The notes under the pieces were generated by a model. The model had not been told where the DNA came from and did no database searches. It worked only from the letters and a program-made list of their open reading frames with translations. From Arthrobacter sp. C9C5 (GTDB lineage Bacteria > Actinomycetota > Actinomycetes > Actinomycetales > Micrococcaceae), in NCBI RefSeq assembly GCF_013359735.1, contig NZ_JABFMX010000011.1, forward strand, positions 88,933 to 152,932: a DNA stretch of 64,000 nt, given 5' to 3'. Below, piece after piece: positions 36,643 through 45,253 of this stretch. The position numbers and the translations under genes are program-made. Numbering within the stretch: the stretch's first letter is position 1; every line of letters starts with the position of its first letter.

Positions 36643-37257
36643 GTGACTACTACACTGACTCCCGCCCTCGCCTGGCGCCGCCTGCGCGAAGGCAATGACC
36701 GTTTCGTCGCCGGCGAATCCTCGCACCCGAACCAGGACGCATCGCGGCGATCCTCCCTTGTGGAGAACCAGCATCCGTTCGCCGTCATCTTCGGCTGCGC
36801 CGACTCGCGCCTGGCCGCCGAAATCATCTTCGACCTGGGCCTCGGCGACGCGTTCGTCGTCCGCACGGCCGGCCAGGTCATGGACGACGCCGTGCTCGGC
36901 TCGCTCGAATACAGCATCAGCGTGCTCGGGGTGCCGCTGATCGTGGTGCTTGGCCACGACAACTGCGGCGCGGTCACCGCCACCAAGACCGCGGTGGAGA
37001 CCGGGGAGATGCCGGTCGGATTCATGCGCAGCCTGGTCGAGCGCATCACCCCGTCGGTGCTGACGTCGCTGCGCAACGACCAGCACGAGGTCAACGACAT
37101 GGTGGTGGAGAACGTCAAACAGACCTCGCAGCGCCTGGTGGACAGCTCCAAAGTGATTTCCGAGGCCGTCGGAAGCGGCCGCGCCGCGGTGATCGGGCTC
37201 GCCTACCGCCTGGCCGAGGGCCGGGCGGACCTCGTCTCCGGAATCGGAGAGCTCTAG
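36643..37257 (+). CDS. Beta-class carbonic anhydrase
   Basis: A 204-residue beta carbonic anhydrase that interconverts carbon dioxide and bicarbonate, supplying bicarbonate for carboxylations such as PurK. The zinc ligands are C52, H105 and C108 with the Asp54-Arg56 dyad (FGCADSRLAAEI and GHDNCGAVTAT). The protein ends in a long helical part (KQTSQRLVDSSKVISEAVG). The start is GTG at 36643, 10 bases after the DUF4245 gene. Bases 37258-37321 before fumC hold nothing notable. Confidence 0.96.
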   Translation: MTTTLTPALAWRRLREGNDRFVAGESSHPNQDASRRSSLVENQHPFAVIFGCADSRLAAEIIFDLGLGDAFVVRTAGQVMDDAVLGSLEYSISVLGVPLIVVLGHDNCGAVTATKTAVETGEMPVGFMRSLVERITPSVLTSLRNDQHEVNDMVVENVKQTSQRLVDSSKVISEAVGSGRAAVIGLAYRLAEGRADLVSGIGEL

Positions 37258-37321
37258 GAGCTTCGTTTCAGCGCGGGTTCACGGTTTTCGGTGGGACGCT
37301 TGGGCCGAATAAGCTAGCCCC

Positions 37322-38758
37322 ATGACTTCCACAGCAGATTTGAACACTGAAGAGTTCCGCATTGAACACGACACGATGGGCGAAGTCCGCGTTCCCGTGA
37401 ACGCTCTGTACCGCGCCCAGACGCAGCGTGCAGTCGAAAACTTCCCGATCTCCGGCAAGACCCTGGAGCGCGCCCACATCGAGGCCCTCGCCCGGGTCAA
37501 AAAGGCTGCAGCCCAGGCCAACGCAGAGCTGGGTGTGCTCGACGGCGAGCTGGCCCAGGCGATTGCGGACGCCGCCGATGAGGTTGCCGCCGGCAAGTAC
37601 GACGGCGACTTCCCGATCGACGTCTTCCAGACCGGCTCCGGAACGTCCTCGAACATGAACACCAACGAGGTCCTGGCCGAGCTCGCCTCGCGCGCACTCA
37701 AGGCAGCCGGCAGCGACAAGGTGGTCCACCCGAACGACCACGTCAACGCCTCGCAGTCCTCCAACGATGTCTTCCCGACCTCGGTCCACGTCGCTGCCAC
37801 GTCCGCCCTGATCAACGACCTGATCCCGGCGCTGGGCTACCTCGCGGAGTCGCTGGAACGCAAGGCCGCCGAGTTCAAGGACGTCGTGAAGTCCGGCCGC
37901 ACGCACCTGATGGACGCCACCCCGGTCACCCTCGGCCAGGAGTTCGGCGGCTACGCCGCACAGGTCCGCTACGGCATCGAACGCATCAACGCCTCCCTCC
38001 CCCGCGTCGCCGAGGTCCCGCTGGGCGGCACCGCCGTCGGCACCGGCATCAACACCCCGGCGGGCTTCCCGGAGCGCGTCATCGAACTCCTCGCCGCCGA
38101 CACCGGCCTGCCGCTGACCGAGGCCCGCGACCACTTCGAGGCCCAGGCCAACCGCGACGGCCTGATCGAAGCGTCCAGCCAGCTGCGCAACATCGCGATC
38201 TCCTTCATGAAGATCAACAACGACCTGCGCTGGATGGGCTCCGGCCCGAACACCGGCCTCGGCGAAATCGCGATCCCGGACCTGCAGCCCGGCTCCTCGA
38301 TCATGCCCGGCAAGGTCAACCCGGTCATCTGCGAGGCCTCCATCATGGTCTGCGCCCAGGTCATCGGCAACGACACCGCCATCGCCTGGTCCGGCACCAA
38401 CGGCGCCTTCGAACTAAACGTCGGCATCCCCGTGATGGCCGCCAACCTGCTCGAATCCGTCCGGCTGCTGGCCAACACCAGCCGCGTCATGGCGGACAAG
38501 ATGATAGACGGCATCACCGCCAACGTGGAGCGCGCCCGCTTCCTCGCCGAAGCCTCGCCCTCCATCGTCACGCCGCTGAACAAGTTCATCGGCTACGAGA
38601 ACGCCGCCAAGATCGCCAAGAAGGCAGTCGCCGAGGGCCTGACCATCCGCGAGACCGTCGTGGCCATGGGCTTCCTGGAGCGCGGCGAGCTGACCGAAGA
38701 GCAGCTCGACACCGCCCTGGACGTCATGTCCATGACGCGTCCGCCGCACAAGGCCTAA
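37322..38758 (+). CDS. fumC: Class II fumarate hydratase
   Basis: Fumarase C interconverts fumarate and malate in the TCA cycle. The 478-residue protein has the family substrate motifs [55 protein letters not shown] and the signature loop [16 protein letters not shown]. No truncation or substitution is evident. A strong stem-loop follows its stop. Start ATG at 37322. Confidence 0.97.
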   Translation: MTSTADLNTEEFRIEHDTMGEVRVPVNALYRAQTQRAVENFPISGKTLERAHIEALARVKKAAAQANAELGVLDGELAQAIADAADEVAAGKYDGDFPIDVFQTGSGTSSNMNTNEVLAELASRALKAAGSDKVVHPNDHVNASQSSNDVFPTSVHVAATSALINDLIPALGYLAESLERKAAEFKDVVKSGRTHLMDATPVTLGQEFGGYAAQVRYGIERINASLPRVAEVPLGGTAVGTGINTPAGFPERVIELLAADTGLPLTEARDHFEAQANRDGLIEASSQLRNIAISFMKINNDLRWMGSGPNTGLGEIAIPDLQPGSSIMPGKVNPVICEASIMVCAQVIGNDTAIAWSGTNGAFELNVGIPVMAANLLESVRLLANTSRVMADKMIDGITANVERARFLAEASPSIVTPLNKFIGYENAAKIAKKAVAEGLTIRETVVAMGFLERGELTEEQLDTALDVMSMTRPPHKA

Positions 38759-38798
38759 TCGCCGGCCCGGTCAACCGGGCCCGCACGGCACAGCATCC

Positions 38799-38842
38799 GA
38801 CGGCGGCCGGCACCTTTCCAGCGGAAGGTGCCGGCCGCCGTC
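38799..38842. terminator. Stem-loop between convergent fumC and vWA genes
   Basis: Perfect 18-base arms at 38799-38816 and 38825-38842 (core CGGCCGGCACCTT) with an eight-base loop. No T run follows on either strand, so a factor-independent terminator role is likely but not certain. Confidence 0.75.
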
Positions 38843-38884
38843 GTGCGTTATGCCGGCACGGCGCCCATCCGGAGGCAGGCGGTG

Positions 38885-39553
38885 CTACTCCAGCGGCAGC
38901 TCTCCTCCGGCCGCGCGGCGTTCCTCCGCGGTGTAGGCAGAGTAGGCAGCGGCTTCGTCCAGGCTGGCACCGGCCATGCGGGCTTCCCGGAGCCGTCTGG
39001 TCTTCGCGGACTGGCCGGAGAAGGCGGCGTCCACGTTGCCGGCCGCGTATGTCAGGGCGTCCTCGGCCCGGATGCCCAGCCCGTGCGCCGTCAGGACGGC
39101 ATCCTGGTTGGCTCCAAGGTAGGTGAACTGCCAGCCCCACTGGTGCTGCTGGCGTTCGACCAGGGCCTTGACCATGGCACCGCTGGCCTCGCGTGAGGCA
39201 TTTTCATGGCCGTCGGTGAGCACGGCCACGAGCACGGTGCCCGGGCGCTCCGGTTCGGGCAGCGCTGCCAACTCTGCGCCGGCCTCCCCGATCAGCCGGA
39301 CCATCGCGTCGTGCAGGGCCGTGCTCCCGCGGGGCTGGAGCACCAGCGGCGGAACGTCCCGGATGTCCACCGCGGCGTAGACCCGCTCGTAGACGTCGTC
39401 GAACTGCGCCAGCGAGAGCTTGCACCGGCCCGCCACCGCCTGCTGCTCGCGGACGAAAGCCGCGAAGCCTCCCACGGTGTCGTCGGCGATGGAGCTCATG
39501 GAACCGGAGCGGTCCAGGAGGACATACACGTGCGTCAGTGCTGAATCTGTCAT
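38885..39553 (-). CDS. vWA domain-containing protein
   Basis: A 222-residue soluble protein with a von Willebrand factor A domain. The metal-ion-dependent adhesion site is VYVLLDRSGSMSSIADD (DxSxS), with a Thr in RGSTALHDAM and the Asp of AVLTDGHENAS. Such stand-alone proteins may act in assembly or stress; no specific partner is next to it (MoxR is 38 kb away). ATG at 39553 has GGGGAAGC upstream; a longer frame upstream has no support. A stem-loop lies upstream between it and the Nudix gene. Confidence 0.88.
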   Translation of the reverse strand: MTDSALTHVYVLLDRSGSMSSIADDTVGGFAAFVREQQAVAGRCKLSLAQFDDVYERVYAAVDIRDVPPLVLQPRGSTALHDAMVRLIGEAGAELAALPEPERPGTVLVAVLTDGHENASREASGAMVKALVERQQHQWGWQFTYLGANQDAVLTAHGLGIRAEDALTYAAGNVDAAFSGQSAKTRRLREARMAGASLDEAAAYSAYTAEERRAAGGELPLE

Positions 39554-39654
39554 GCTTCCCCATTTCCGGCCCGGGCGTGCCCGGGCCACTGTCGCCAGCT
39601 GAGAGAGCTGGATGGAAGCAGGCTATGGCCGGGCTGTGACAATCTTGCCCGGCC

Positions 39655-39686
39655 CTGCCTTGTCCGGACCGGCCCGGACAAGGCAG
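39655..39686 (-). terminator. Stem-loop after the Nudix gene
   Basis: Thirteen-base perfect arms (39655-39667 and 39674-39686, CTGCCTTGTCCGG) with a six-base loop and further partial pairing outside. It lies downstream of the prepilin peptidase-Nudix pair on the minus strand. There is no T run, so its role as terminator is inferred. Confidence 0.65.
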
Positions 39687-39709
39687 CCCGGCGGGCAGTG
39701 CGGCGTACG

Positions 39710-40180
39710 TCAGCCCTGGAAGCGCGCCGCGCCGTCCGGATCCCGGGCTTGTTCGATCGATTCCAGATGCCCGGGCATCAGCTCGGGGAATTCTTCGGGC
39801 CGGAACCAGCCCACGGCGAGGGATTCGTCGTCGTTGACGCGGGCCTCCCCGGAGACATAACGGCAGCGGAACACCAGGGTTAGGAAGTGGCAGACGTCGC
39901 CGTTGGGGTAGGTGGTGGGACCCACGGCGTCCACCGAGACCAGCCTTTCGGCAGCGGCAACCACGCCGGTCTCCTCCAGGACCTCGCGCAGCAGGCCCGG
40001 TGCGGGCTCCTCGCCCGGTTCTAGGATCCCGGTGATCAGGCCCCACCGGCCATTGTCCGCCCGCTGGCCGAGCAGGACCCGGCCGGCGTCGTCGAACACC
40101 ACGGCACGGGCGCCGGGAATCCAGAGGCCACCCCTGAATTCATCCTGAAGCTGCGCGAGAAAATCGGACAGGAACCCCAT
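39710..40180 (-). CDS. Nudix hydrolase
   Basis: A 156-residue Nudix protein with a full Nudix box, G-ILEPG-E-EPAPGLL-REVLEETGV (pattern GX5EX7REUXEEXGU). The start GARAVVFDDAGRVLLGQRAD fits the NUDT family that hydrolyses nucleoside diphosphate-X substrates, and NGRWGLITG matches. Substrate cannot be told from sequence. It is separated from the prepilin peptidase gene by only 9 bases and is probably cotranscribed with it, although no functional link is apparent. Confidence 0.9.
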   Translation of the reverse strand: MGFLSDFLAQLQDEFRGGLWIPGARAVVFDDAGRVLLGQRADNGRWGLITGILEPGEEPAPGLLREVLEETGVVAAAERLVSVDAVGPTTYPNGDVCHFLTLVFRCRYVSGEARVNDDESLAVGWFRPEEFPELMPGHLESIEQARDPDGAARFQG

Positions 40181-40189
40181 CCCGCCAGC

Positions 40190-40744
40190 CTAACCTGCGG
40201 GCAGCAGCATCGCGGCCACAGTCCCGGCGAGCATGAAGGGGCCGAACGGAATGTCCGACTTCAGCGTTCCGCGCCGCGAAACGAGCAATGCCACACTCCA
40301 GAGTCCGCCGAACAGGAAGGCCGCAAACGTTCCGGCAAAGACGTGCCCCCAGCCGAGGAACCCGAGGTACATGCCCAGCACCCCCGCGAGCTTGACGTCG
40401 CCAAAGCCCATCCCCGGCGGATAGACAGCCCGCAGGAGGAAATAGAACAGCCAGAGGACGGCCCCGCCGGCCACGACCCGGAGCCCGGGCACGCCGAAGA
40501 GCCCTGCCCCGCCGTCCGGCGCTGACGCTCCGGCCACGGACACCGCCTGCGCCGCGGCGGCGCCCAGCAGGAGCACGCCCGCGACCGCGTAGGAGGGAAA
40601 GATGATCCGGTTGGGCAGCAGGTGGTGCCTGACATCGATGACGGTCAGCCGCGCGGCCATCACCGCGAAGTGGGCGCACGCCAGCAGCGCCAGCCAGAAG
40701 GCCAGCGGGGCGTCTCCCCCAAGTTCGCCGAGTCGATGGATCAC
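40190..40744 (-). CDS. Prepilin peptidase (A24 family)
   Basis: A 184-residue integral membrane aspartic peptidase. Six hydrophobic segments are visible. The two catalytic Asp motifs are TVIDVRHHLLPN and GMGFGDVKLAG (the GxGD type). It cleaves prepilin leader peptides; this short form lacks the N-terminal methyltransferase domain and is like those of Tad-type or competence pseudopili. No pilin or secretion gene is seen nearby. It is the first gene of a two-gene unit with the Nudix hydrolase. Confidence 0.92.
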   Translation of the reverse strand: MIHRLGELGGDAPLAFWLALLACAHFAVMAARLTVIDVRHHLLPNRIIFPSYAVAGVLLLGAAAAQAVSVAGASAPDGGAGLFGVPGLRVVAGGAVLWLFYFLLRAVYPPGMGFGDVKLAGVLGMYLGFLGWGHVFAGTFAAFLFGGLWSVALLVSRRGTLKSDIPFGPFMLAGTVAAMLLPAG

Positions 40745-40840
40745 CCTCGGATGCTACTGGATTTTGCCGTGTCCGTGCCGCTCCCCGCCGGGGTTGGCGT
40801 GTGACTGGCGGCCGCCGCGCGCCGACGTTAGGCTTCCGGG

Positions 40841-41491
40841 ATGACTGCGCCCGACTCCTACTGGCCCCCGTTCGCCCTCTCGCTGGCCACGCCCCGCCTC
40901 ACGCTCCGGCCCATCCGCGACGCGGAAATCCCCGCCGCGGTGCAGGCGGCCCTGAGCGGGGTCCACGAACCAGGCCGCAGCCCCTTCAGCCGGCCTTGGA
41001 CGGAAATGCCGGCCGAGGAGCTCGGCCCGAACATGGCGCAATGGTACTGGCGCTGCCGCGGGAATATGTCGCCGCAGGAATGGACCCTACTGCTGGGCGT
41101 CTGGCACGACGGCGAGTTCGTCGGCTGCCAGGACGTCGAGGCCAAGGACTTCGCCACCTTGAAGACGGTCAGCACCGGCTCCTGGCTCACCCGACGCGTG
41201 CAGGGCCGGGGACTGGGCAAGGAAATGCGCGCCGCCGTCGCCCTCTACGCCTTCGACTGGCTCGGCGCCGAAGTCGCCGAGTCCGAGGCGGCGGCCTGGA
41301 ATCAGCAGTCCCTCGGCGTCTCCCGCTCCCTCGGCTACGAGCTCAACGGCATCACCCGCGCCAACTGGGGCGGCAAACTCCAAGACTCCCAACGGGTCCG
41401 CCTCACCCCCGCCACCTTCAAACGCCCCGACTGGACCCTGGAAGTCCAAGGCCACGAACCCACAGCAAAGTACCTGGGGATCCACGCGTAG
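40841..41491 (+). CDS. GNAT family N-acetyltransferase
   Basis: A 216-residue protein of the Rim-type GNAT group. Start ATG at 40841; the family segments are LATPRLTLRPIRDAEIPAAV, SWLTRRVQGRGLGKEMRAAV (the acetyl-CoA P-loop VQGRGLGKEM) and WNQQSLGVSRSLGYELNGI. Acceptor unknown. It diverges from the prepilin gene and converges with phoH. The 284 bases downstream contain only the tandem repeat described below. Confidence 0.9.
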   Translation: MTAPDSYWPPFALSLATPRLTLRPIRDAEIPAAVQAALSGVHEPGRSPFSRPWTEMPAEELGPNMAQWYWRCRGNMSPQEWTLLLGVWHDGEFVGCQDVEAKDFATLKTVSTGSWLTRRVQGRGLGKEMRAAVALYAFDWLGAEVAESEAAAWNQQSLGVSRSLGYELNGITRANWGGKLQDSQRVRLTPATFKRPDWTLEVQGHEPTAKYLGIHA

Positions 41492-41532
41492 CCAGCGGGG
41501 CGGGGCCACCGCAGCCCCGCGAAGGTGACAGA

Positions 41533-41602
41533 CGCACACGCCGCGCCGCGGGTCCTTCGCCAAAAGGCACCGTTCGCACACGCCGCGCCGCGGGTCCTTC
41601 GC
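41533..41602. repeat. 28-bp perfect direct repeat, two copies
   Basis: Two identical 28-base copies at 41533-41560 and 41575-41602 (core CACGCCGCGCCGCGGGTCCT), 14 bases apart. Next to them is an inverted pair CATCGGCCCCC at 41622-41632 with its complement at 41654-41664. At 41696 a 15-base tandem GTGGCACGGCGAAC-type doublet follows. This 284-base interval between the convergent GNAT and PhoH genes carries no supportable gene. The repeated part would read AKDPRRGVC on the minus strand, but no start or ribosome site supports translation. Confidence 0.9.
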
Positions 41603-41775
41603 GTAGTCGCGCATCGCGGCACATCGGCCCCCAGAGGTCGCCCAGCGACCGCCGGGGGCCGATGGGACGTGTCTAAGCGACGGCGAAGGGGCCGTGGCAC
41701 GGCGAACGTGGCACGGCGAACCCGGCCAGGCGAACCCAACCACGGCCCCAAAAGGAAGCGAGCTGAAGGCGAGGC

Positions 41776-43218
41776 TTAGATCTCCGCCCCCTCGAGCATG
41801 TCCGTCACCAGCGCAGCGATCGGCGAGCGCTCGGAGCGGGTGAGGGTGATGTGGCCGAAGAGCGGGTGGCCCTTGAGGGTTTCGACAACGGCGGCCACGC
41901 CGTCGTGCCGTCCCACCCGGAGGTTGTCGCGCTGGGCGACGTCGTGGGTCAGCACGATTTTGGAGTTCTGGCCGATCCGGCTCATCACGGTGAGCAGGAC
42001 GTTCTTCTCGAGGGATTGCGCCTCGTCCACGATCACGAACGCGTCGTGGAGTGAGCGGCCGCGGATGTGCGTGAGCGGCATGACTTCGAGCATGCCGCGG
42101 TCCATGACCTCCTCCACCACTTCCTGGCTGACCAACGCGCCTAGGGTGTCGAAGACGGCCTGCGCCCAGGGGTTCATCTTCTCGGACTCGGAGCCGGGCA
42201 GGTAGCCGAGTTCCTGGCCGCCGACGGCGTAGAGCGGCCGGAAGACGATTACCTTGCGGTGCTCCCGGCGTTCCAGGACGGCTTCGAGGCCGGCGCACAG
42301 GGCCAGCGCGGATTTGCCGGTGCCGGCCCGTCCGCCGAGGGACACGATGCCCACGGACGGGTCCATCAGCAGGTCGATCGCGAGCCGCTGCTCGGCCGAG
42401 CGTCCGTGCAGGCCGAAGACGTCCCGGTCGCCCTTGACCAGGCGGACCTGCTTGTCGGCTCCGACCCGGCCCAGGGCGGAGCCGCGGTTGGAGAGCAGCA
42501 CCAGGCCGGTGTTCACCGGAAGTTCGGCCGCGGCCGGGATGAAGACGGGCTCGTGGCCGTAGAGCGTGTCCACTTCGTCCTCGGCGGCGTCGATCTCGGC
42601 GATGCCGGTCCAGCCGGAGTCCTTGACGAGCTCGTTGCGGTATTCGTCGGCGAGCAGCCCCATGGCGGAGGCCTTGACCCGCATCGGCAGGTCTTTGGAT
42701 ACCACGGTGACGTCGCGGCCCTCGTTGGCAAGGTTCTTGGCGACGGCGAGGATCCGGCTGTCGTTGTCGCCGCCCCGGAATCCGGCCGGCAGCACCTCGG
42801 CGGAGATGTGGTTCATCTCGACCATCAGGGTGCCGCCGTCGTTGCCCAGCGGGATCGCGCGGTCCAGGCCGCCGTGCTCCACCCGGAGGTCGTCGAGCAG
42901 GCGCAGCGCCTTGCGGGCGAAGTAGCCCAGTTCCGGGTCATGCCGTTTGCTTTCAAGCTCGGTGATGACGACGATCGGCAGGATCACTTCATGTTCGGCG
43001 AAGCGCAGCAGCGCCCGCGGGTCCGAGAGCAGCACGGAGGTGTCGATCACGTAGCTTCGGGCGGTCTCCCGGCTTGCTGTTCCTTCCCCGGAAACAGCAA
43101 GACCGGCGGCAACGTCGGAATGCGCTGCGCCGGTCTTGGAAGTGGCTCGCTTGGCGCGAGAGGTAGCTTTCTTGCCCTGGTCGGAAATGACGCCGGGCAA
43201 TTCTGCAGAAATAGCCAC
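41776..43218 (-). CDS. PhoH family PIN-domain ATPase
   Basis: A PhoH2-type protein of 480 residues, combining an N-terminal PIN nuclease domain ([19 protein letters not shown], with Asp residues and [24 protein letters not shown]) and a C-terminal PhoH P-loop ATPase ([18 protein letters not shown]alker A and [13 protein letters not shown]alker B). Such fused proteins have RNA helicase and ribonuclease activity in vitro. The GTG at 43218 (VAISAELPG) has GGAG five bases upstream. A longer open reading frame upstream, to 43299, is probably not translated. Confidence 0.95.
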   Translation of the reverse strand: MAISAELPGVISDQGKKATSRAKRATSKTGAAHSDVAAGLAVSGEGTASRETARSYVIDTSVLLSDPRALLRFAEHEVILPIVVITELESKRHDPELGYFARKALRLLDDLRVEHGGLDRAIPLGNDGGTLMVEMNHISAEVLPAGFRGGDNDSRILAVAKNLANEGRDVTVVSKDLPMRVKASAMGLLADEYRNELVKDSGWTGIAEIDAAEDEVDTLYGHEPVFIPAAAELPVNTGLVLLSNRGSALGRVGADKQVRLVKGDRDVFGLHGRSAEQRLAIDLLMDPSVGIVSLGGRAGTGKSALALCAGLEAVLERREHRKVIVFRPLYAVGGQELGYLPGSESEKMNPWAQAVFDTLGALVSQEVVEEVMDRGMLEVMPLTHIRGRSLHDAFVIVDEAQSLEKNVLLTVMSRIGQNSKIVLTHDVAQRDNLRVGRHDGVAAVVETLKGHPLFGHITLTRSERSPIAALVTDMLEGAEI

Positions 43219-43453
43219 ATCGACTCCAGCCCCGGGCCGCTGGCCCGGACTTGTTATTGGTGAGGCGGTTCGGCCTTGAGGCCGGACGCGGCCTCCCATA
43301 CATCCGGTGCGAACTTCCGCTCCATGTACTGGCCTCCCCGATCAGCCGGCGGTTTGCCCGCTGATGGGATTAACGTACGTCCACAGCCCGCACGTTGCCG
43401 GTCTATTTTTCGGCGATTCTTGAAGACATCAGGTGAAGCCCGGATGAACCGCG

Positions 43454-44227
43454 TCAGGAGCCGAAGCGGCGCTGCCGGCCGGCGTAGTCGCGCAGCGCGC
43501 GGAGGAAGTCCACCTTGCGGAACGCCGGCCACAAGGCCTCGCAGAAGTAGAACTCGCTGTAGGCGCTTTGCCACATCAGGAAGCCGGACAGCCGCTGCTC
43601 CCCGGAGGTGCGGATCACGAGGTCCGGGTCGGGCTGGCCGCGGGTGTAGAGGAAGCGCGAGATGTCGTCGACGCTGAGTTCGTCGGCCAGCTTGCCGATG
43701 TCGGCGCCGCGGGCGACGGCGTCGTGCAGCAGTTCGCGGACGGCGTCGACGATTTCCCGGCGGCCGCCGTAACCGACGGCGACATTGACGTGGATCTTTT
43801 CGTGCACGGGGGTGCGGGCCGTGAGCTTGTTGAGCCGCTCGGCGAGGTAGTCCGGCAGCAGTTCCGGGGCGCCCATGGCGTGCACCGAGATGTCGGCGTC
43901 CTCGTCGAGGCGGTCCAGGGTGTTGGCGATGATGCCCATCAGCAGGTCCAGCTCTTCGCCGGAGCGGTTCATGTTGTCCGTGGAGAGCATGTAGAGCGTG
44001 ACGACTTTGATCCCGAGCTCCTGGCACCAGCCAAGGAATTCGTGGATCTTGTCCGCGCCGGCCTGGTGGCCCTGGCTGGTGGGGGCGTTGAACTGCCGGG
44101 CCCAGCGCCTGTTGCCGTCAACCATGACCCCGATGTGCTTGGGGATGCGCTCCGGGTCAAGGGACCGCTGGAGGCTGCGCTCGTAGAAGCCATACAGGAA
44201 CCCGGGCAGTTCCATCCGGAGATTCAC
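43454..44227 (-). CDS. Isoprenyl transferase (cis-prenyltransferase, Rv1086-like)
   Basis: A 257-residue cis-prenyl transferase that makes polyprenyl diphosphates for cell-wall carrier lipids. The motifs GVMVDGNRRWARQFNA, LYMLSTDNMNR and the C-terminal VIRTSGEQRLSGFLMWQSAY are complete. The second motif residue pattern DGNRRWA, rather than the long-chain-type DGNGRWA, resembles the short-chain Z-farnesyl diphosphate synthase group, so it may make the Z,E-farnesyl primer; this is inference. The start may be GTG at 44227 or ATG four codons later. It is divergent from the hemolysin-III gene, as in mycobacteria. Confidence 0.93.
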   Translation of the reverse strand: MNLRMELPGFLYGFYERSLQRSLDPERIPKHIGVMVDGNRRWARQFNAPTSQGHQAGADKIHEFLGWCQELGIKVVTLYMLSTDNMNRSGEELDLLMGIIANTLDRLDEDADISVHAMGAPELLPDYLAERLNKLTARTPVHEKIHVNVAVGYGGRREIVDAVRELLHDAVARGADIGKLADELSVDDISRFLYTRGQPDPDLVIRTSGEQRLSGFLMWQSAYSEFYFCEALWPAFRKVDFLRALRDYAGRQRRFGS

Positions 44228-44368
44228 CTGGCTTCCTTGAGGTCTGACGGCAGTGCATTCCTAGGCTACCCGCCGGAGGGCAGGTACAGCGCACACCGCG
44301 GTCTCGATTTCCTCCGCAGACATTGTTACCCGCGGGTAACTTACCGGACCGTAGGTTATTATGGCGGG

Positions 44369-45112
44369 ATGGAGAGCACCAGTCCGGAGCCCGGATCCGA
44401 GCGGTCCGCGCACAGCGGAAATAGCCCCAAGGGCCGGGAAAGCAGCCCGGTGGACGACGCCGCCGTCAGGATCGCCGAACTCCTGATGATCAAGCCGAAA
44501 TGGCGCGGCTGGATCCACACCGTCACGGCGCCGCTGGCCTTTGCAGCAGGCCTGGTGCTGGTGCTCCTGGCCCCCACCGCCGAGCTGAAGACCGCCTCGG
44601 CGGTCTACGCCTTCACCGGTGTTCTGCTCTTCGGCGTCAGCGCCGTCTACCACCGCGGGAACTGGTCCCCCGGCGTCAAAATCGTGCTGAAGCGGCTGGA
44701 CCACACAAACATCATGCTGGTGATCGCCGGCAGCTACACACCGCTGGCCTGGGCGCTCCTGGACCGGCCCAAGGCCGTGCTGCTGCTGTGGGTGATTTGG
44801 TCCGGCGCGGTGCTCGGGGTGCTCTTCCGCTTGCTCTGGACCCACGCCCCGCGCTGGCTCTACGTGCCGATCTACATCGCCCTGGGCTGCGGGGCCTTGT
44901 TCTACCTGCCCGATTTCTTCGCCGCCAGCGCCCCCGCCGCGGTGCTGATCTGCGTGGGTGGCGCCCTCTACATTGCCGGCGCCGTGTTCTATGCGCTGAA
45001 GAAGCCGAATTTCAGCTACGAGCACTTCGGCTTCCACGAGCTGTTCCATGCCTTCACGGTCTTTGCCTTCGCCGCGCACTACATCGCGATCGCGATCGCT
45101 GTCCTGGGCTGA
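44369..45112 (+). CDS. Hemolysin III family protein (TrhA/PAQR-like)
   Basis: A 247-residue PAQR-type membrane protein with a 55-residue cytoplasmic start (PEPGSERSAHSGNSPKG) and seven membrane segments. Zinc-binding-type motifs are SAVYHRGNW, RLDHTNIMLVIAGSYTPLAW and FGFHELFHAFTVFAFAAHYI, placing three His near the membrane face. The cellular role is membrane fluidity or unknown; haemolytic activity is not implied. Start is ATG at 44369; the reading frame is open for a further 800 bases upstream but that part opposes the prenyltransferase gene. Confidence 0.92.
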   Translation: MESTSPEPGSERSAHSGNSPKGRESSPVDDAAVRIAELLMIKPKWRGWIHTVTAPLAFAAGLVLVLLAPTAELKTASAVYAFTGVLLFGVSAVYHRGNWSPGVKIVLKRLDHTNIMLVIAGSYTPLAWALLDRPKAVLLLWVIWSGAVLGVLFRLLWTHAPRWLYVPIYIALGCGALFYLPDFFAASAPAAVLICVGGALYIAGAVFYALKKPNFSYEHFGFHELFHAFTVFAFAAHYIAIAIAVLG

Positions 45113-45146
45113 CCGGCTCAGCCCGGCCCGGACCGCCGGCCCGCCT

Positions 45147-45238
45147 GGATTCCCCCACTTTTGAATTCCAGACGCCGGGACTCGCCGGCGGTCAGGCCGG
45201 ACACGCCGGGCGCCCACTTCAAACGTGGGGGGATTCCA
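45147..45238. repeat. Imperfect inverted repeat between convergent genes
   Basis: Arms near 45147-45166 (GGATTCCCCCACTTTTGAAT) and 45218-45238 (TTCAAACGTGGGGGGATTCC) pair over about 17 of 19 bases, with GC-rich partial palindromes in the loop (GCCGGCGGTCAGGCCGGAC). It lies between the convergent hemolysin-III and HAD genes, so a terminator or a repeat element are both possible. Confidence 0.75.
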
Positions 45239-45253
45239 GCGCCGGCGCCACCC

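Noticed and set aside
39655..39686. A tRNA-like fold between the vWA and Nudix genes
   Set aside because: It is a plain stem-loop without the cloverleaf arms or CCA-adjacent features.
41533..41602. Two 28-base identical repeats resembling a minimal CRISPR array
   Set aside because: Only two copies with a 14-base gap and no cas genes; more likely a duplicated intergenic repeat.
41525..41779. A small open frame over the 28-base repeats
   Set aside because: No ribosome site and no recognisable domain; the content comes from the repeats.
43568..44368. An 800-base upstream extension of the hemolysin-III gene
   Set aside because: It opposes the cis-prenyltransferase gene; the natural membrane-protein start is at 44369.
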